Positions 8,779-17,837 of a stretch of DNA of 64,000 bases are shown here, in pieces (the stretch's first letter is position 1; each line of letters starts with the position of its first letter). A program made the position numbers and the translations under genes. Source of the stretch: Nocardia higoensis (GTDB lineage: Bacteria > Actinomycetota > Actinomycetes > Mycobacteriales > Mycobacteriaceae); NCBI RefSeq assembly GCF_015477835.1, contig NZ_JADLQN010000003.1, positions 372,001-436,000 of the forward strand, in the 5' to 3' direction. Below the pieces are notes generated by a model, which did not search any database, was not told the origin of the DNA, and saw nothing but the letters and a program-made list of their open reading frames with translations.

Positions 8779-9246
8779 ATGGGCCACATCAAATACGCCA
8801 GCGACGTCGGCGCACCCGCCGAGGTCGCCTTCACCTACACCGATAACCACCTGTCCGTACCGGACTGGATGTTCGGTGTGCGTGCCTTCGAGCCGGCCGG
8901 AGACATCGACCAGGGTGTCGGAGCGGTTTTCGCGATCACCTCGCGCCTGTGGCCGCGGCCGATCGGCTGCGAGATCACCGAGCACCGACGCAATGCCGTG
9001 CTCTCCTACACGCTACGTGGACGGCGGCTGCGCGGAACCCTGACGTTGCGTTTCGACCCGCTCGGCTACGGCCGCTCGGTGCTGACCTCCGAAGCCCGCT
9101 ACGAGAAACCGAGCGGACCGGTCGGCCGGATGTGCTCCGGCCTGGTCGAGGCCGCGGTGCGCCGCGCGCTGCGGCGAACCGAAGCCCAGTTACGAAGAGA
9201 GATCGAAGAGTTCCACGGGACCGATCTTGTCGGGCGGATCGCATAG
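8779..9246 (+). CDS. SRPBCC family protein
   Basis: 155-residue protein with the polyketide cyclase/SRPBCC (START-like) pattern. It has an N-terminal strand KYASDVGAPAEVAFTYTDN, a helix, and then several beta strands (CEITEHRRNAVLSYTLRG, GTLTLRFDPL) ending in a long C-terminal helix. Such proteins bind small hydrophobic ligands in a cavity. ATG 8779 is preferred to the in-frame GTG at 8761 because CAGGGAGGG lies just before it. It ends ten bases before rnhA, so the two may be cotranscribed. The ligand is unknown. Confidence 0.75.
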   Translation: MGHIKYASDVGAPAEVAFTYTDNHLSVPDWMFGVRAFEPAGDIDQGVGAVFAITSRLWPRPIGCEITEHRRNAVLSYTLRGRRLRGTLTLRFDPLGYGRSVLTSEARYEKPSGPVGRMCSGLVEAAVRRALRRTEAQLRREIEEFHGTDLVGRIA

Positions 9247-9256
9247 AGTGCCCGCC

Positions 9257-9817
9257 ATGATCATCGTGAGCACCGACGGCTCGTGCCTGCGCAACCCCGG
9301 TGGCGCCATCGGCTGGGCGTGGGTCGATCATCAGGGCGGCGCCAGCGCCAGCGGCGGAGCACCCACCGGCACCAATCAGGTCGCCGAGCTGCGCGCCGTC
9401 CTCGAGGCGATCCTCGCCCACCCCGGCGAGGAACACCTGCTGATCGAGAGCGATTCGCTCTACGCCATCAAGTGCGCCTCGGAGTGGATCCACGGCTGGC
9501 GCAACAACGGCTGGCGCACCTCCAACGGGAACACGGTCAAGAACGCCGAGCTGATCGCCGCGATCGACCGGGCCATCGCCGGACGGCCGGGGCCGGTGCG
9601 CTTCCGCTGGGTGCGGGGCCATGTCGGCAACTACTTCAACGAACGCGCCGACGCGCTGGCCGGTGAGGCGGCCAGGCGAGCGGCGGCGGCTCCGGGGGAG
9701 GCTACGCGCGACGAGGTCGCGCCCATCGTGTCGACACCGGCGCCACCGCCGGTCACGGGGAAGGTCGTCACGGGAAAGGCCACGACGGCGGGTTCACAGG
9801 CGCTCACCCTGTTCTGA
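9257..9817 (+). CDS. rnhA: ribonuclease HI
   Basis: 186-residue RNase HI, which cleaves the RNA strand of RNA-DNA hybrids. The acidic catalytic residues are present: Asp in STDGS (about D7), Glu in VAELRAVLEA (about E48), Asp in IESDS (about D73) and Asp in RADALAGE (about D133). The core ends near residue 140 and is followed by a 40-residue low-complexity tail (Ala/Pro/Thr), longer than in most RNase HI proteins. ATG 9257 aligns with the usual N-terminus; an in-frame GTG lies nine bases upstream. Confidence 0.93.
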   Translation: MIIVSTDGSCLRNPGGAIGWAWVDHQGGASASGGAPTGTNQVAELRAVLEAILAHPGEEHLLIESDSLYAIKCASEWIHGWRNNGWRTSNGNTVKNAELIAAIDRAIAGRPGPVRFRWVRGHVGNYFNERADALAGEAARRAAAAPGEATRDEVAPIVSTPAPPPVTGKVVTGKATTAGSQALTLF

Positions 9818-9851
9818 CCCGCACGCGGCGCGCGAAGTCCACGGAGAAAGA

Positions 9852-9888
9852 CCTCCGGCGGTGGAGACCCAGGTCCCACCGCCGGAGG
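9852..9888. terminator. bidirectional hairpin between rnhA and mce operon end
   Basis: A perfect 13-bp stem (CCTCCGGCGGTGG / CCACCGCCGGAGG) with an 11-nt loop lies between the convergent rnhA and Mce-associated genes. There is no U-tract, which is common for actinobacterial terminators. Confidence 0.7.
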
Positions 9889-9917
9889 CGTCTTCGGTGT
9901 TCGGTTGTGTGAGCCGG

Positions 9918-10775
9918 TCAGTTGCCCGGTGCCGGTGCGGGTGCTCCCTCGGTGGGCTCGCCTTCGGCGGGGACGCCGCCTTCGGCGGGAGCGGGTGTGC
10001 CGCCGGGCAGACCGGCGCCTGAGCCTGGGTCCTTCAGCATCGGGGAGTCCAGCTTGGCGACCTTCCACTTGCCGTCCTCGTTGCGCAGGTCGGCGATCAC
10101 CACGATGAACTGGCGATCCGGGGTCGGCTGGGTGAAGTTGGTGCGGAATTGGGTCATGGTGACCAGCACGGTGGCCTGCTCGGTGTCGCCCTGCTGGAAG
10201 CCGCACTGCACGTCGTCGACCCAGGACTTCACCTGCGCCTGCACCATCGCGTCCGACAGCGCCTTGCCCGCCTGTTCGAATTCCTCGCGGAAATCGCCGG
10301 TGGCGTTGTCCTTCACCTTGGCGAAGTAGCCCTCGAGGTCGTTGGCGTAGTCGTACTCCGAGACGGTGCGGCCGAAGTCGCAGGCCGCGCGGGTGGCATC
10401 GTCGACGGCGGCCAGTTCCGCGCCACGGCGATCGGCCTGTAGATAGAACACCACCACGGCGGTGATCGCGGCGACCAGCAGAATGCCCGCCACGAAGGCG
10501 GCGATGATCGGCGTCATGCCGCCCTTGGCGTCGCCGCTGGAGGCCGACGCGGTGTCCTCGCCCGCCTTCTCGCTCGTGGTCTCGGCAGGAGCGGCCTTCG
10601 CGATCGAGACCTTCTCGGTCTTCTCGGCGGCCTCGGCCGACGCGGCCTTCTTCACCACGACCGTCTCCGCATTCGGATCGGCGGACGTTTCCTTCTTCGA
10701 CACGACGGTCTGGTCATCGCTTCCCGTGGTGCCGTTGGCGTCGTTGTCGGTGTTGTCGGCGTTGTCGGTGGCCAT
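9918..10775 (-). CDS. Mce-associated membrane protein
   Basis: 285-residue protein closing the mce operon. An N-terminal region of about 85 residues is charged and low-complexity, rich in Lys, Glu, Thr and Ala. A single transmembrane helix (about 88-110, IIAAFVAGILLVAAITAVVVF) follows, then an extracytoplasmic domain of the Mas/SnoaL-like NTF2 fold (about 115-250), then a Pro/Gly/Glu-rich tail. Mce-associated proteins of this layout help stabilise Mce transporters in mycobacteria. The ATG at 10775 starts the acidic tail typical of the family. A 130-bp gap separates it from mceF, so it may have its own promoter or a processed leader. Confidence 0.8.
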   Translation of the reverse strand: MATDNADNTDNDANGTTGSDDQTVVSKKETSADPNAETVVVKKAASAEAAEKTEKVSIAKAAPAETTSEKAGEDTASASSGDAKGGMTPIIAAFVAGILLVAAITAVVVFYLQADRRGAELAAVDDATRAACDFGRTVSEYDYANDLEGYFAKVKDNATGDFREEFEQAGKALSDAMVQAQVKSWVDDVQCGFQQGDTEQATVLVTMTQFRTNFTQPTPDRQFIVVIADLRNEDGKWKVAKLDSPMLKDPGSGAGLPGGTPAPAEGGVPAEGEPTEGAPAPAPGN

Positions 10776-10905
10776 CGATAGATACCTGCACTTTCCCGGC
10801 GCGTGAAAGCGCCGATCGGGTGGCCGGCCGCGCTCGGAGTGCGACCGTGCCCGTTCTGGCGGCGAGTATGCCGGGCCGAGGTGAACACCCACGGTCCGGG
10901 TCGGC

Positions 10906-12069
10906 TCACCGCACCGGCGGGAGGGTCCGTTCGTGCGGATCCACCCCCGGCGGCATCTGCGCGCCGTTGTTCGGCACATCAGGGCGAGGCGCGTTGGCCG
11001 CGCCGCGGATCTGCTGTCCGGGCGGCGGATTCACGCAGTAGTTCCACTTCGGGATCGCGCCGTCCTGCACCACTTCGTTGCGGTACACCTCGGTGTCGTA
11101 GGTGCAGAAGGGACGCGGCCAGATGTCGATCATGGCGCGGAACTCACCGTTGACCGCGGGCACGCCGAGCGCCTCGACGCCCGCCGCGAGCGAGGGGAAC
11201 AGCGCGCGCAGCGCGGGTAGCCGCAACTGCGCCGCCCTGGTGATGGCGACGAAGTTGGTGACCAGGCCGGTCATCGGATCGGTGGTCGTGTCGAGCACCG
11301 CCCCGAGCCGGGCGAGCTGGTCGGGCGCCTGGTCGAGCACCCGCTGCACCTCGGCGTTGGCGTTGTTGAACTGTTCGAACAACATGCCGGAGTTGGCGGT
11401 GAGCGTCGCCAGGTCCGGCTGCGCCTGCGAGGTGGTGGCGGCGATCGTGCGCAGATTGGTGATCAGGTTGGTCGTCTGCGGCAGCAGCGAGTCCAGGCCC
11501 GCGGTGGCCAGCGAGATCCCGTTGACCAGGCCGCGCAGCTGATCGGGGCCGCCGCTGAGCGCGATGTCGAGCTCGTCGAGGATCACGCTGAACTTGTCCG
11601 GGTCGATCTGGGAGATCAGCGCACTCGAGTTGTCCAGCACCGACCAGATCGGCGTGGGGGTCTTGACCCGCTCGGCGTCGAACTCGATGACATCACCGTC
11701 GCCGAGGTAGGGACCGTCCTCGGTGTCGGGCCGGAAATCGATGTACTGCTCACCGGCGCCGGAGAGCGCCTGCACCGACACCATGGTGTCGACCGGGATC
11801 TCGTAGTCACTGTCGATCCTGGCGACGGCCGCGATGGCCTGACCGCGGTCGATCAATTCGATCGAATCGACCTTGCCGACGCGGAAACCGCGCAGCGTCA
11901 CGTCGTTGCCCGGCTGCAGGCCACCGGAGCGGTCCAGCTTCACCGTGACCGAGTACTCCGAGCGCAGCGGGTTGAACCGCATGACCGCCACCGCGAGGTA
12001 GCTGGCGCCGACCACCAGTATCAGCAGCAGACCAAGGGCCGAGAGCCATTGCGTGCGCGACAGCTTCAT
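10906..12069 (-). CDS. mceF: Mce family protein MceF
   Basis: 387-residue MlaD/MCE-domain protein, the last of six Mce subunits. It has an N-terminal transmembrane helix (about 7-27), an MCE domain (about 38-115, with SVTVKLDRSGGLQPGNDVTL) and a long helical region that builds the transport tunnel, ending in a Cys-containing Pro/Asn-rich tail. ATG 12069 overlaps the mceE stop by four bases. It should form a hetero-hexamer with MceA-E, carrying lipids across the periplasm. Confidence 0.9.
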   Translation of the reverse strand: MKLSRTQWLSALGLLLILVVGASYLAVAVMRFNPLRSEYSVTVKLDRSGGLQPGNDVTLRGFRVGKVDSIELIDRGQAIAAVARIDSDYEIPVDTMVSVQALSGAGEQYIDFRPDTEDGPYLGDGDVIEFDAERVKTPTPIWSVLDNSSALISQIDPDKFSVILDELDIALSGGPDQLRGLVNGISLATAGLDSLLPQTTNLITNLRTIAATTSQAQPDLATLTANSGMLFEQFNNANAEVQRVLDQAPDQLARLGAVLDTTTDPMTGLVTNFVAITRAAQLRLPALRALFPSLAAGVEALGVPAVNGEFRAMIDIWPRPFCTYDTEVYRNEVVQDGAIPKWNYCVNPPPGQQIRGAANAPRPDVPNNGAQMPPGVDPHERTLPPVR

Positions 12070-13169
12070 CGCTGTCCCCCTTCGACCCGGTTCTGCACCA
12101 GCTGCAGCACCTGGAGCATGCTTCCGGTGAAGTCGGCGACATCGTTGAGGTCCCACAGACCGGCGTTGGCCGGGTCGGTCAGCGCGCTCACGTCCAGATT
12201 CGTCGCGGTGGCGAAGACCGAGAAGCTGCGTCCGCGGAAGGTGGCGTCCACCTTCGGGCGGATCTCGTGCATGCGATCGAGCATGACCTCGAACTCACTG
12301 CCGGTCGCCGCCAGCGCGTTCATCAGTTGGTGAGTGTTCTCCAGCAGGCTCGCCAGCTGCTCGCCGGAGGTGACCGAGTAGTCGCCGATCGCCGCACTCG
12401 CCGTCGACAACTTGGTCAGCAGTTCGCCGATCGCCTGGTTGTTCTCGGCGATGGCGCCGATCATCTGCGGCAGCGTGTCGGCGACCTCGCCGAGCTCGGC
12501 CCGCCTGCTCTCCAGCGTGCCCGCCAGTGTGTGGAACTGATCGAGGGTGGCGTCCACCCGGGCGGAGTTCTCGTTCAGGCTGCCGATCACACCGGTCAGC
12601 TCGGAGATCAGATGGCCGAGCTGCTCACCGCGACCGCCGACGATCGAATCGAGTTCCGCGCCGATCTTGGACAGCGCCGCCACGCCGCCGCCGTTGAACA
12701 ACAGCGACACCGAGATCAGCAACTGCTCCACGGTGGCGCCCGCGGAGGTCTGTTCCAAAGTCAGGGTGTCGCCGTCGGAGAGCATCGGCGTGCCCGGTTC
12801 GGCGACCGGTTTCGAGACCGCGACGAATACGTCGCCGAGCGGGGTCGCCTGGCGCAGTTCGGCGGTACTGCCCTCGGGCAGTTCGATATCGCTGTCGATG
12901 GTCAGATCGACGACGGCCTGGAAGTTCTTGGTCCTGATGTTGGAGACCACACCGACATCGGAACCGCCGATCTTCACCTTCGCCTGATCAGGCAGGTTCA
13001 GCGCGTTCTCGAACACCGCGTGCAGGGTGTAGGTGTCCCCGGACTGCCCTGGCTTGGGCAGCGGCAGATCCTCCACCGTGAGACTGCACCCGGAGGTGAT
13101 GCCGACTCCGGCGACCGCGGCCAGGGCGATCAGCGCCCGGCGTGCCTTGTTGCTCATTCGGTTCGTCAT
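12066..13169 (-). CDS. mceE: Mce family lipoprotein MceE
   Basis: 367-residue Mce subunit with a lipoprotein signal peptide. The hydrophobic part (ALIALAAVAGVGI) runs into TSGCS with Cys near residue 28, matching the LprK-type MceE subunits of mycobacteria. The MCE domain (about 45-125) is followed by a long helical domain with many leucine heptads. The start ATG 13169 (MTNRMSNK) overlaps the end of mceD by four bases; MSNK at 13157 is an alternative. Confidence 0.9.
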   Translation of the reverse strand: MTNRMSNKARRALIALAAVAGVGITSGCSLTVEDLPLPKPGQSGDTYTLHAVFENALNLPDQAKVKIGGSDVGVVSNIRTKNFQAVVDLTIDSDIELPEGSTAELRQATPLGDVFVAVSKPVAEPGTPMLSDGDTLTLEQTSAGATVEQLLISVSLLFNGGGVAALSKIGAELDSIVGGRGEQLGHLISELTGVIGSLNENSARVDATLDQFHTLAGTLESRRAELGEVADTLPQMIGAIAENNQAIGELLTKLSTASAAIGDYSVTSGEQLASLLENTHQLMNALAATGSEFEVMLDRMHEIRPKVDATFRGRSFSVFATATNLDVSALTDPANAGLWDLNDVADFTGSMLQVLQLVQNRVEGGQR

Positions 13170-14269
13170 TTCGTCAGTCCGAGCAGTGCGGCGGTGAGAC
13201 CGTAGTCCGGGCCCATGTCCTGCACATTGCCTGTGCGGCAACCGTCTTCGCGCATTTGCAGCCGCTCGCAGAACAGGCTGACGATCTCACCGCTGAGGAA
13301 GGTGCCGATGGCCGCGTTCAGGCGCACCCACTGGTGCTCGCGGCTCACGATCCGGTCGATGTTCTGCAACGCCAGCGGCGCCACGTCCACGACCTCGGTG
13401 ACTTCGTAGGCGTTGTCGCGCAGTTGCTGGGTCACGTTGGTCAGGCCGGTCAAGGTGCCCTGCAGTTCGCCCTGGTAGTCGCCCAGGGTGGTGGAGGTGT
13501 TGGCCAGGAAGGCGTTGAGCTGATCCAGCGTCGCCTGCAGGCCGGGGGCCTGGTCGGCGAGCAGGCCGGTCATCTGGGTGACCCGGTTGCTGAAATCGCG
13601 CACCGATTGGTCGTTCTCGGCCAGCATCGTGGTCAGCTCGTTGAGCCGCACGATGATGTTGGAGATGGCGTCCTTGTTGTCGATGCCGACCTTCAGCGCG
13701 CCGGAGAGCGCGTTGAGGGTGTCGCGGATCTTCGCGCCGTTGCCGTCGAGCATCGGGTAGAGCACCCGGCCCGAGAGCGGACCGATCCCTTCCGAACCCG
13801 GCTGCGGGGCGAGCGCGGCGGCGAACTCGTCGATGGTCTTGATCAGGGTGTCCAGCTCGACGGGGGTACGAGTCCGCGCCAGCGGCAGATGTGAGCCGTC
13901 GGCCAGTTCCTCGCCGCCGGTGTAGACCGGGGTGAGTTCGATGTGGCGGTCGGTGACGATCGAGGGCGAGATGATCGCGGCCTCGGCGTCTTCGGGGATC
14001 TTCACATCGGAGTCGATCGACAGATGCACCTCGACGAGAGTGCCCTTGGGCACGATCTTCTCGACCGTGCCCACCTGCAGGCCGAGCACCGTCACCGGAT
14101 TGCCCACGAAGATGCCCGCGATGTTCTGGAAGTCGGCGGTGATGCGGGTGTCGGCCGACGGATTCACCGCGTCCGGTAGCAGCGAGCAGCTGCCCAGGGC
14201 GAGCGCGGCGACGCCGATCACCGCGACCTTGGCCGCGTGCCGGAGTTTCGCCGTCGTGGCGGTCTTCAT
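13166..14269 (-). CDS. mceD: Mce family protein MceD, with lipobox
   Basis: 367-residue Mce subunit. The MCE domain lies at about residues 42-120 (TADFQNIAGIFVGNPVTVLG), and then the helical tunnel region. The N-terminus carries a lipobox-like LGSC after a hydrophobic stretch (AVIGVAALALGSCSLL, Cys near residue 28), so this subunit is probably also a lipoprotein, whereas the classic operon has its clear lipoprotein at position E. ATG 14269 meets the last base of mceC. Confidence 0.88.
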   Translation of the reverse strand: MKTATTAKLRHAAKVAVIGVAALALGSCSLLPDAVNPSADTRITADFQNIAGIFVGNPVTVLGLQVGTVEKIVPKGTLVEVHLSIDSDVKIPEDAEAAIISPSIVTDRHIELTPVYTGGEELADGSHLPLARTRTPVELDTLIKTIDEFAAALAPQPGSEGIGPLSGRVLYPMLDGNGAKIRDTLNALSGALKVGIDNKDAISNIIVRLNELTTMLAENDQSVRDFSNRVTQMTGLLADQAPGLQATLDQLNAFLANTSTTLGDYQGELQGTLTGLTNVTQQLRDNAYEVTEVVDVAPLALQNIDRIVSREHQWVRLNAAIGTFLSGEIVSLFCERLQMREDGCRTGNVQDMGPDYGLTAALLGLTK

Positions 14270-15267
14270 CACTGGCACCCCTCGATGACTTGGGCGAAGC
14301 ACAACCAGTTGTCCGGGAACAGCCACGGCACCGCGACCACGCCGTACGGGCCGCTGCCACCCCACGAGTTGGCCAGGTAGCGCACCGACGGCGGCATGAT
14401 CGACAGCATCCGGTCCAGGTTGTCCTTGTTCTTCTGCAGGCCCTCGGCCATGGTGTTGAGCTGGGCGAGGGTCGGGCCGAGCTGGTCGTCGTTGGCCGCG
14501 CCGATCTCCTCGAGCTGGCGCGTCAGCGCGGCGACGTTGTCGAGCAGCTGCCGCAGCAGATCCTGGCGTTCCATCACCCGGTTGGCGATGGCCTCGCCCT
14601 GGGTGATCACCAGCAGCAGGCTGTTGCGGTTGTCGGCTAGGATCTCGGTGACCCGGTCCAAGTCCTTCAGCAGCTGGTCGACCTGCTCGCGCCGGGTGTC
14701 GATGGTCTTGGCCAGCGCGCCGACGCTGTCGAGCGCCTGGGCGGTCAGCGCCGGGGTGTCCCCGAGTTCCTGGTTGATCACGTTCAGCGACTCGGCCAGC
14801 TGCTCGGTGTCGAGTGCCTCGAACTTCGGCGTGCCGATCTGCACCACGTCGGCCAGATCGTAGGGAACGCTGGTGTTGGAGACCGGGATCCGCCCGCCGG
14901 GCAGACCCGAGCCGTCGCCGGGCTCGAGATCGACGTAGCGGGCGCCGAGCAGTGTCGCCATCTTGATCGAGGCGCCGGCGTCGGGGCCGAGTTCCACGCT
15001 CTTGTCGATGTTCAACGTGAGCAGCACGTGATCGCCTTCGATCTCCGCGCCGGCCACGGTGCCCACCGCGACGCCCGCCGCGTTCACCCGGTCGCCGACC
15101 TTGATGCCCGCGGCCTGGACGAACTCGGCCTCGATCTCCTGCTGGCCGACGCCGAGCAGGCGGAACACGCTGGCCACCGCGAGCAGGGCCACCACCACCA
15201 CGGCACCGATGATGCCGAGCCAGAAATGCCGGTTGCCGTCGAAGCGGCGCTTCATCTTCGCGATCAT
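14269..15267 (-). CDS. mceC: Mce family protein MceC
   Basis: 332-residue Mce subunit with an N-terminal transmembrane helix (FWLGIIGAVVVVALLAVASVF, about 13-33), an MCE domain with AEFVQAAGIKVGDRVNAAG (about 44-125) and a helical region with repeated heptads. ATG 15267 gives a four-base overlap with the mceB stop; a second in-frame ATG is at 15255. It is part of the tightly packed minus-strand operon. Confidence 0.9.
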   Translation of the reverse strand: MIAKMKRRFDGNRHFWLGIIGAVVVVALLAVASVFRLLGVGQQEIEAEFVQAAGIKVGDRVNAAGVAVGTVAGAEIEGDHVLLTLNIDKSVELGPDAGASIKMATLLGARYVDLEPGDGSGLPGGRIPVSNTSVPYDLADVVQIGTPKFEALDTEQLAESLNVINQELGDTPALTAQALDSVGALAKTIDTRREQVDQLLKDLDRVTEILADNRNSLLLVITQGEAIANRVMERQDLLRQLLDNVAALTRQLEEIGAANDDQLGPTLAQLNTMAEGLQKNKDNLDRMLSIMPPSVRYLANSWGGSGPYGVVAVPWLFPDNWLCFAQVIEGCQ

Positions 15268-16304
15268 GGTCCACACACCGCCGAATGGGAGTTGCCGCCG
15301 ATCTGTGAGAACAGACCGCGGGGGAAGAGCACGCCGTAGAGGGAGACGTCCAGGCCGCACAGGTAGGCGTTGGCGTAGGCGCCTTCGGAGGTGTGCCGAC
15401 CGGCCGCCGCGAGCAGGTTGGGCACGTCGACCGCCGCCTGGTCGAGCTTGGCGCCGTTGTAGAGCAGCATGTTCAGCGCCGCGGTGGTCGAGTTCTGCGC
15501 CAGCTCCAGGCCGGGCTGGATGCGATCGACCATGGCGACCAGGTCGGTGGTCGCGGCCGCGACGGTCTCGGTGGAGGCGAGCAGGGACTGCCCCTGGTCG
15601 TAGAGTCCGCCGATGAGGGCCCTGGTCTGGGTCACCAGCGTCTCGAGCTCTTCGCCCCGGTTGGCCAGGCCCGACATCACCCCGGACAGGTTCGCGATGA
15701 CATCGGACAGGATCGCGTCGCGGCGCTGGAAATCGGTCGCCAGCTGGGCCGCCTGGACGATGAACGAGCTCAGCGAGACGCCGTCGCCCTGCAGCGCGAG
15801 GATGAACGTCTCCGACAGGCGGTTGACCTGCTCGGGCTGTAGCACCTGGAACAGCGGCTGGAACCCGTTGAGCAGACCGGAGATGTCGAAGGAGGGCTCG
15901 GTGCGGTCCACCGGGATGGTGCCCTTGTTCGCCAGCGGCGCGGGCGAGGTCTCCTCGCCGGGCTCCAACGCGACGTAGCGCTGGCCGATCAGGTTCTGGT
16001 AGCGGACCAGCGCCTTGGTGTCCTCGTAGATCGTCTGGTCACGCTGCACGACGAAGGTCACCTCGGCGACCGAGGCGTTGTCGTCGTCACGGACGAGTTC
16101 GATGCCTTCGACCTTGCCGACGCGCACGCCCGCCATCCGGACGTCGTCGCCCTCGCGCAGGCCGAGCACATCGGTGAAGATCGCCGTGTAGGTGTTCGTG
16201 CCACCCGCGACGGTGCGGGCCAGGGTGTTCCAGACGACCACGGTCACCAGAATCGAGACCAGCGCGAAGATGCTGAAGCCGATCAGCGGTTTACGGATGC
16301 TCAT
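15264..16304 (-). CDS. mceB: Mce family protein MceB
   Basis: 346-residue Mce subunit. The N-terminal helix (PLIGFSIFALVSILVTVVVW) anchors it. The MCE domain at about 38-120 contains AIFTDVLGLREGDDVRMAG and IGQRYVALEPG, which are typical of subunit B. A helical domain and a short Cys-containing C-terminus follow. The start overlaps the last base of mceA. Confidence 0.92.
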   Translation of the reverse strand: MSIRKPLIGFSIFALVSILVTVVVWNTLARTVAGGTNTYTAIFTDVLGLREGDDVRMAGVRVGKVEGIELVRDDDNASVAEVTFVVQRDQTIYEDTKALVRYQNLIGQRYVALEPGEETSPAPLANKGTIPVDRTEPSFDISGLLNGFQPLFQVLQPEQVNRLSETFILALQGDGVSLSSFIVQAAQLATDFQRRDAILSDVIANLSGVMSGLANRGEELETLVTQTRALIGGLYDQGQSLLASTETVAAATTDLVAMVDRIQPGLELAQNSTTAALNMLLYNGAKLDQAAVDVPNLLAAAGRHTSEGAYANAYLCGLDVSLYGVLFPRGLFSQIGGNSHSAVCGP

Positions 16305-17830
16305 CAGCGCTCCCCGCTCTCGGACACGGTCATGGTTCCGCCCTTCAGGATCGGGCTGAGCAGCAGGTACTCCGCGGCGGTCGGCTGGCGGCCGAGCAGC
16401 ACCGCGATGGCGTCGTCACCGCGGAAGGAGATCGCGCCCGCCTGCTGCGGCGTCACCGCCTCGGGGTCGGTGGCCGGTTCGGTCGCCGGATCACCCGCGG
16501 GTTCGGCCGGAGGCTGCGGCGCGGTCAGCCCGGGCAGGGCGGGCAGGCCGGGCAGTGCGGGCAGGCCGGGAATGATGCCTTCCAGCGGCGTGCCCGCGAA
16601 CGGGACGGGAGCTCCCTGACCGTTCGGCGCGACGACCTGGGACTCCAACCCCGTCATGCCGGGGATCAGCGGCAGGCCGGGCACCGGGACCGCGGGCGGT
16701 AGCCCCCGGGCCGAATCCAACGCGCGCGGGCGCAGCTTCTCCGGCAACGGCGGCAGCTCGGCGACCGCGGGGGCGGTGGCGCAACTCGGGCCCGCCATCT
16801 CGTCGTAGCGCGGGCAGTCCTCGACCGTGTAGGGCTTGTACGGCGTCAGGGTGATGCCGGCGTCCCACACCATCTGATTCGCCGGACCCCAGTGGAAGAC
16901 GGCGTCCAGCTTGCGTAGCGACTCGCTGAGGTTCAGCAGCGAGCGGGTGATCGCGGACGGATCCGCGGCCAGCGAGCCGAACAGGTCGGCGGTGCCGGCA
17001 GTGATCTGCTTGCCCGCGTCGGGGTTGCGCGCGAACAGGGTGTTCACCGAGTCGATGGTGCCGCTGGTGCCGGTGATCAGCGCCATCAGCTCGGTGCGCC
17101 GGTCGGCGATGGTGCGCGCGGTGAGCACCGAATCGCCGAACACGTCGACCAGTTCCGGAGCCGACTCGTTGAGCGCGGCGAAAGAATTGGAGAAGTCGGT
17201 GAGCAGCACGCCGAGGTCCGGAATGGACTCGTCGACCGCGGTGACCCAGCGGTCGAGCCGCTCGACGGTCGAGCCGGGCATCCGTCCGCTGCCGTCGAGC
17301 GCCTGGGACAGCGTGCCGAGCACACGGCCGAACTGCACCGGGTCGATCTTCTCCAGGATGTCGCGCACCGTGGTGAGCGTGTCCTGCAGCGCGATCGTGC
17401 CCTTGCTGCGGTCCTCCTCGATGACCGACCCTTCCTCGAGGTAGGTGTCGGAGGGCCCGTTGAAGACCAACTCGACGGAGGTGACCGCGAACAGGTTGCT
17501 GGGCACCACACGAGCGGTCACATTGGCCGGGATGCTGTCGGCGTACTCCGGCTTCAGCTCGATCTGCACCTTCTGCAGTTCGCCCTTGGCCGCCACCTCG
17601 ACCTCGTCGACGGCGCCGACGAGCACACCGCGGAACTTCACGTCCGCCTCGGAGGGCAGACCGTCACCGGTGGTGGTCAGATTGGCCGTCACATTGACCT
17701 TGGGCACGAAATAGCCCTGGTAGCGGGCCATCAGCAGGCCGAGCACCACCGCGAAGACCACTAGTCCGCACGCGCCGGCGATCAGCAATTGCCGCATGGT
17801 GGGCCCGCGCCCACTGGGATCGATGATCAT
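16304..17830 (-). CDS. mceA: Mce family protein MceA with proline-rich tail
   Basis: 508-residue Mce subunit, longer than most MceA proteins because of the tail. It has an N-terminal transmembrane helix (about 13-35), an MCE domain with ANLTTTGDGLPSEADVKF (about 49-130), then the helical region. After about residue 360 comes a tail rich in Pro, Gly, Leu and Ala, including a repeated GLPALP unit, then a conserved-looking C-terminal segment. MceA sits first in the hexamer gene order, directly after the two permease genes. Confidence 0.92.
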   Translation of the reverse strand: MIIDPSGRGPTMRQLLIAGACGLVVFAVVLGLLMARYQGYFVPKVNVTANLTTTGDGLPSEADVKFRGVLVGAVDEVEVAAKGELQKVQIELKPEYADSIPANVTARVVPSNLFAVTSVELVFNGPSDTYLEEGSVIEEDRSKGTIALQDTLTTVRDILEKIDPVQFGRVLGTLSQALDGSGRMPGSTVERLDRWVTAVDESIPDLGVLLTDFSNSFAALNESAPELVDVFGDSVLTARTIADRRTELMALITGTSGTIDSVNTLFARNPDAGKQITAGTADLFGSLAADPSAITRSLLNLSESLRKLDAVFHWGPANQMVWDAGITLTPYKPYTVEDCPRYDEMAGPSCATAPAVAELPPLPEKLRPRALDSARGLPPAVPVPGLPLIPGMTGLESQVVAPNGQGAPVPFAGTPLEGIIPGLPALPGLPALPGLTAPQPPAEPAGDPATEPATDPEAVTPQQAGAISFRGDDAIAVLLGRQPTAAEYLLLSPILKGGTMTVSESGER

Positions 17831-17837
17831 CTCGCCC

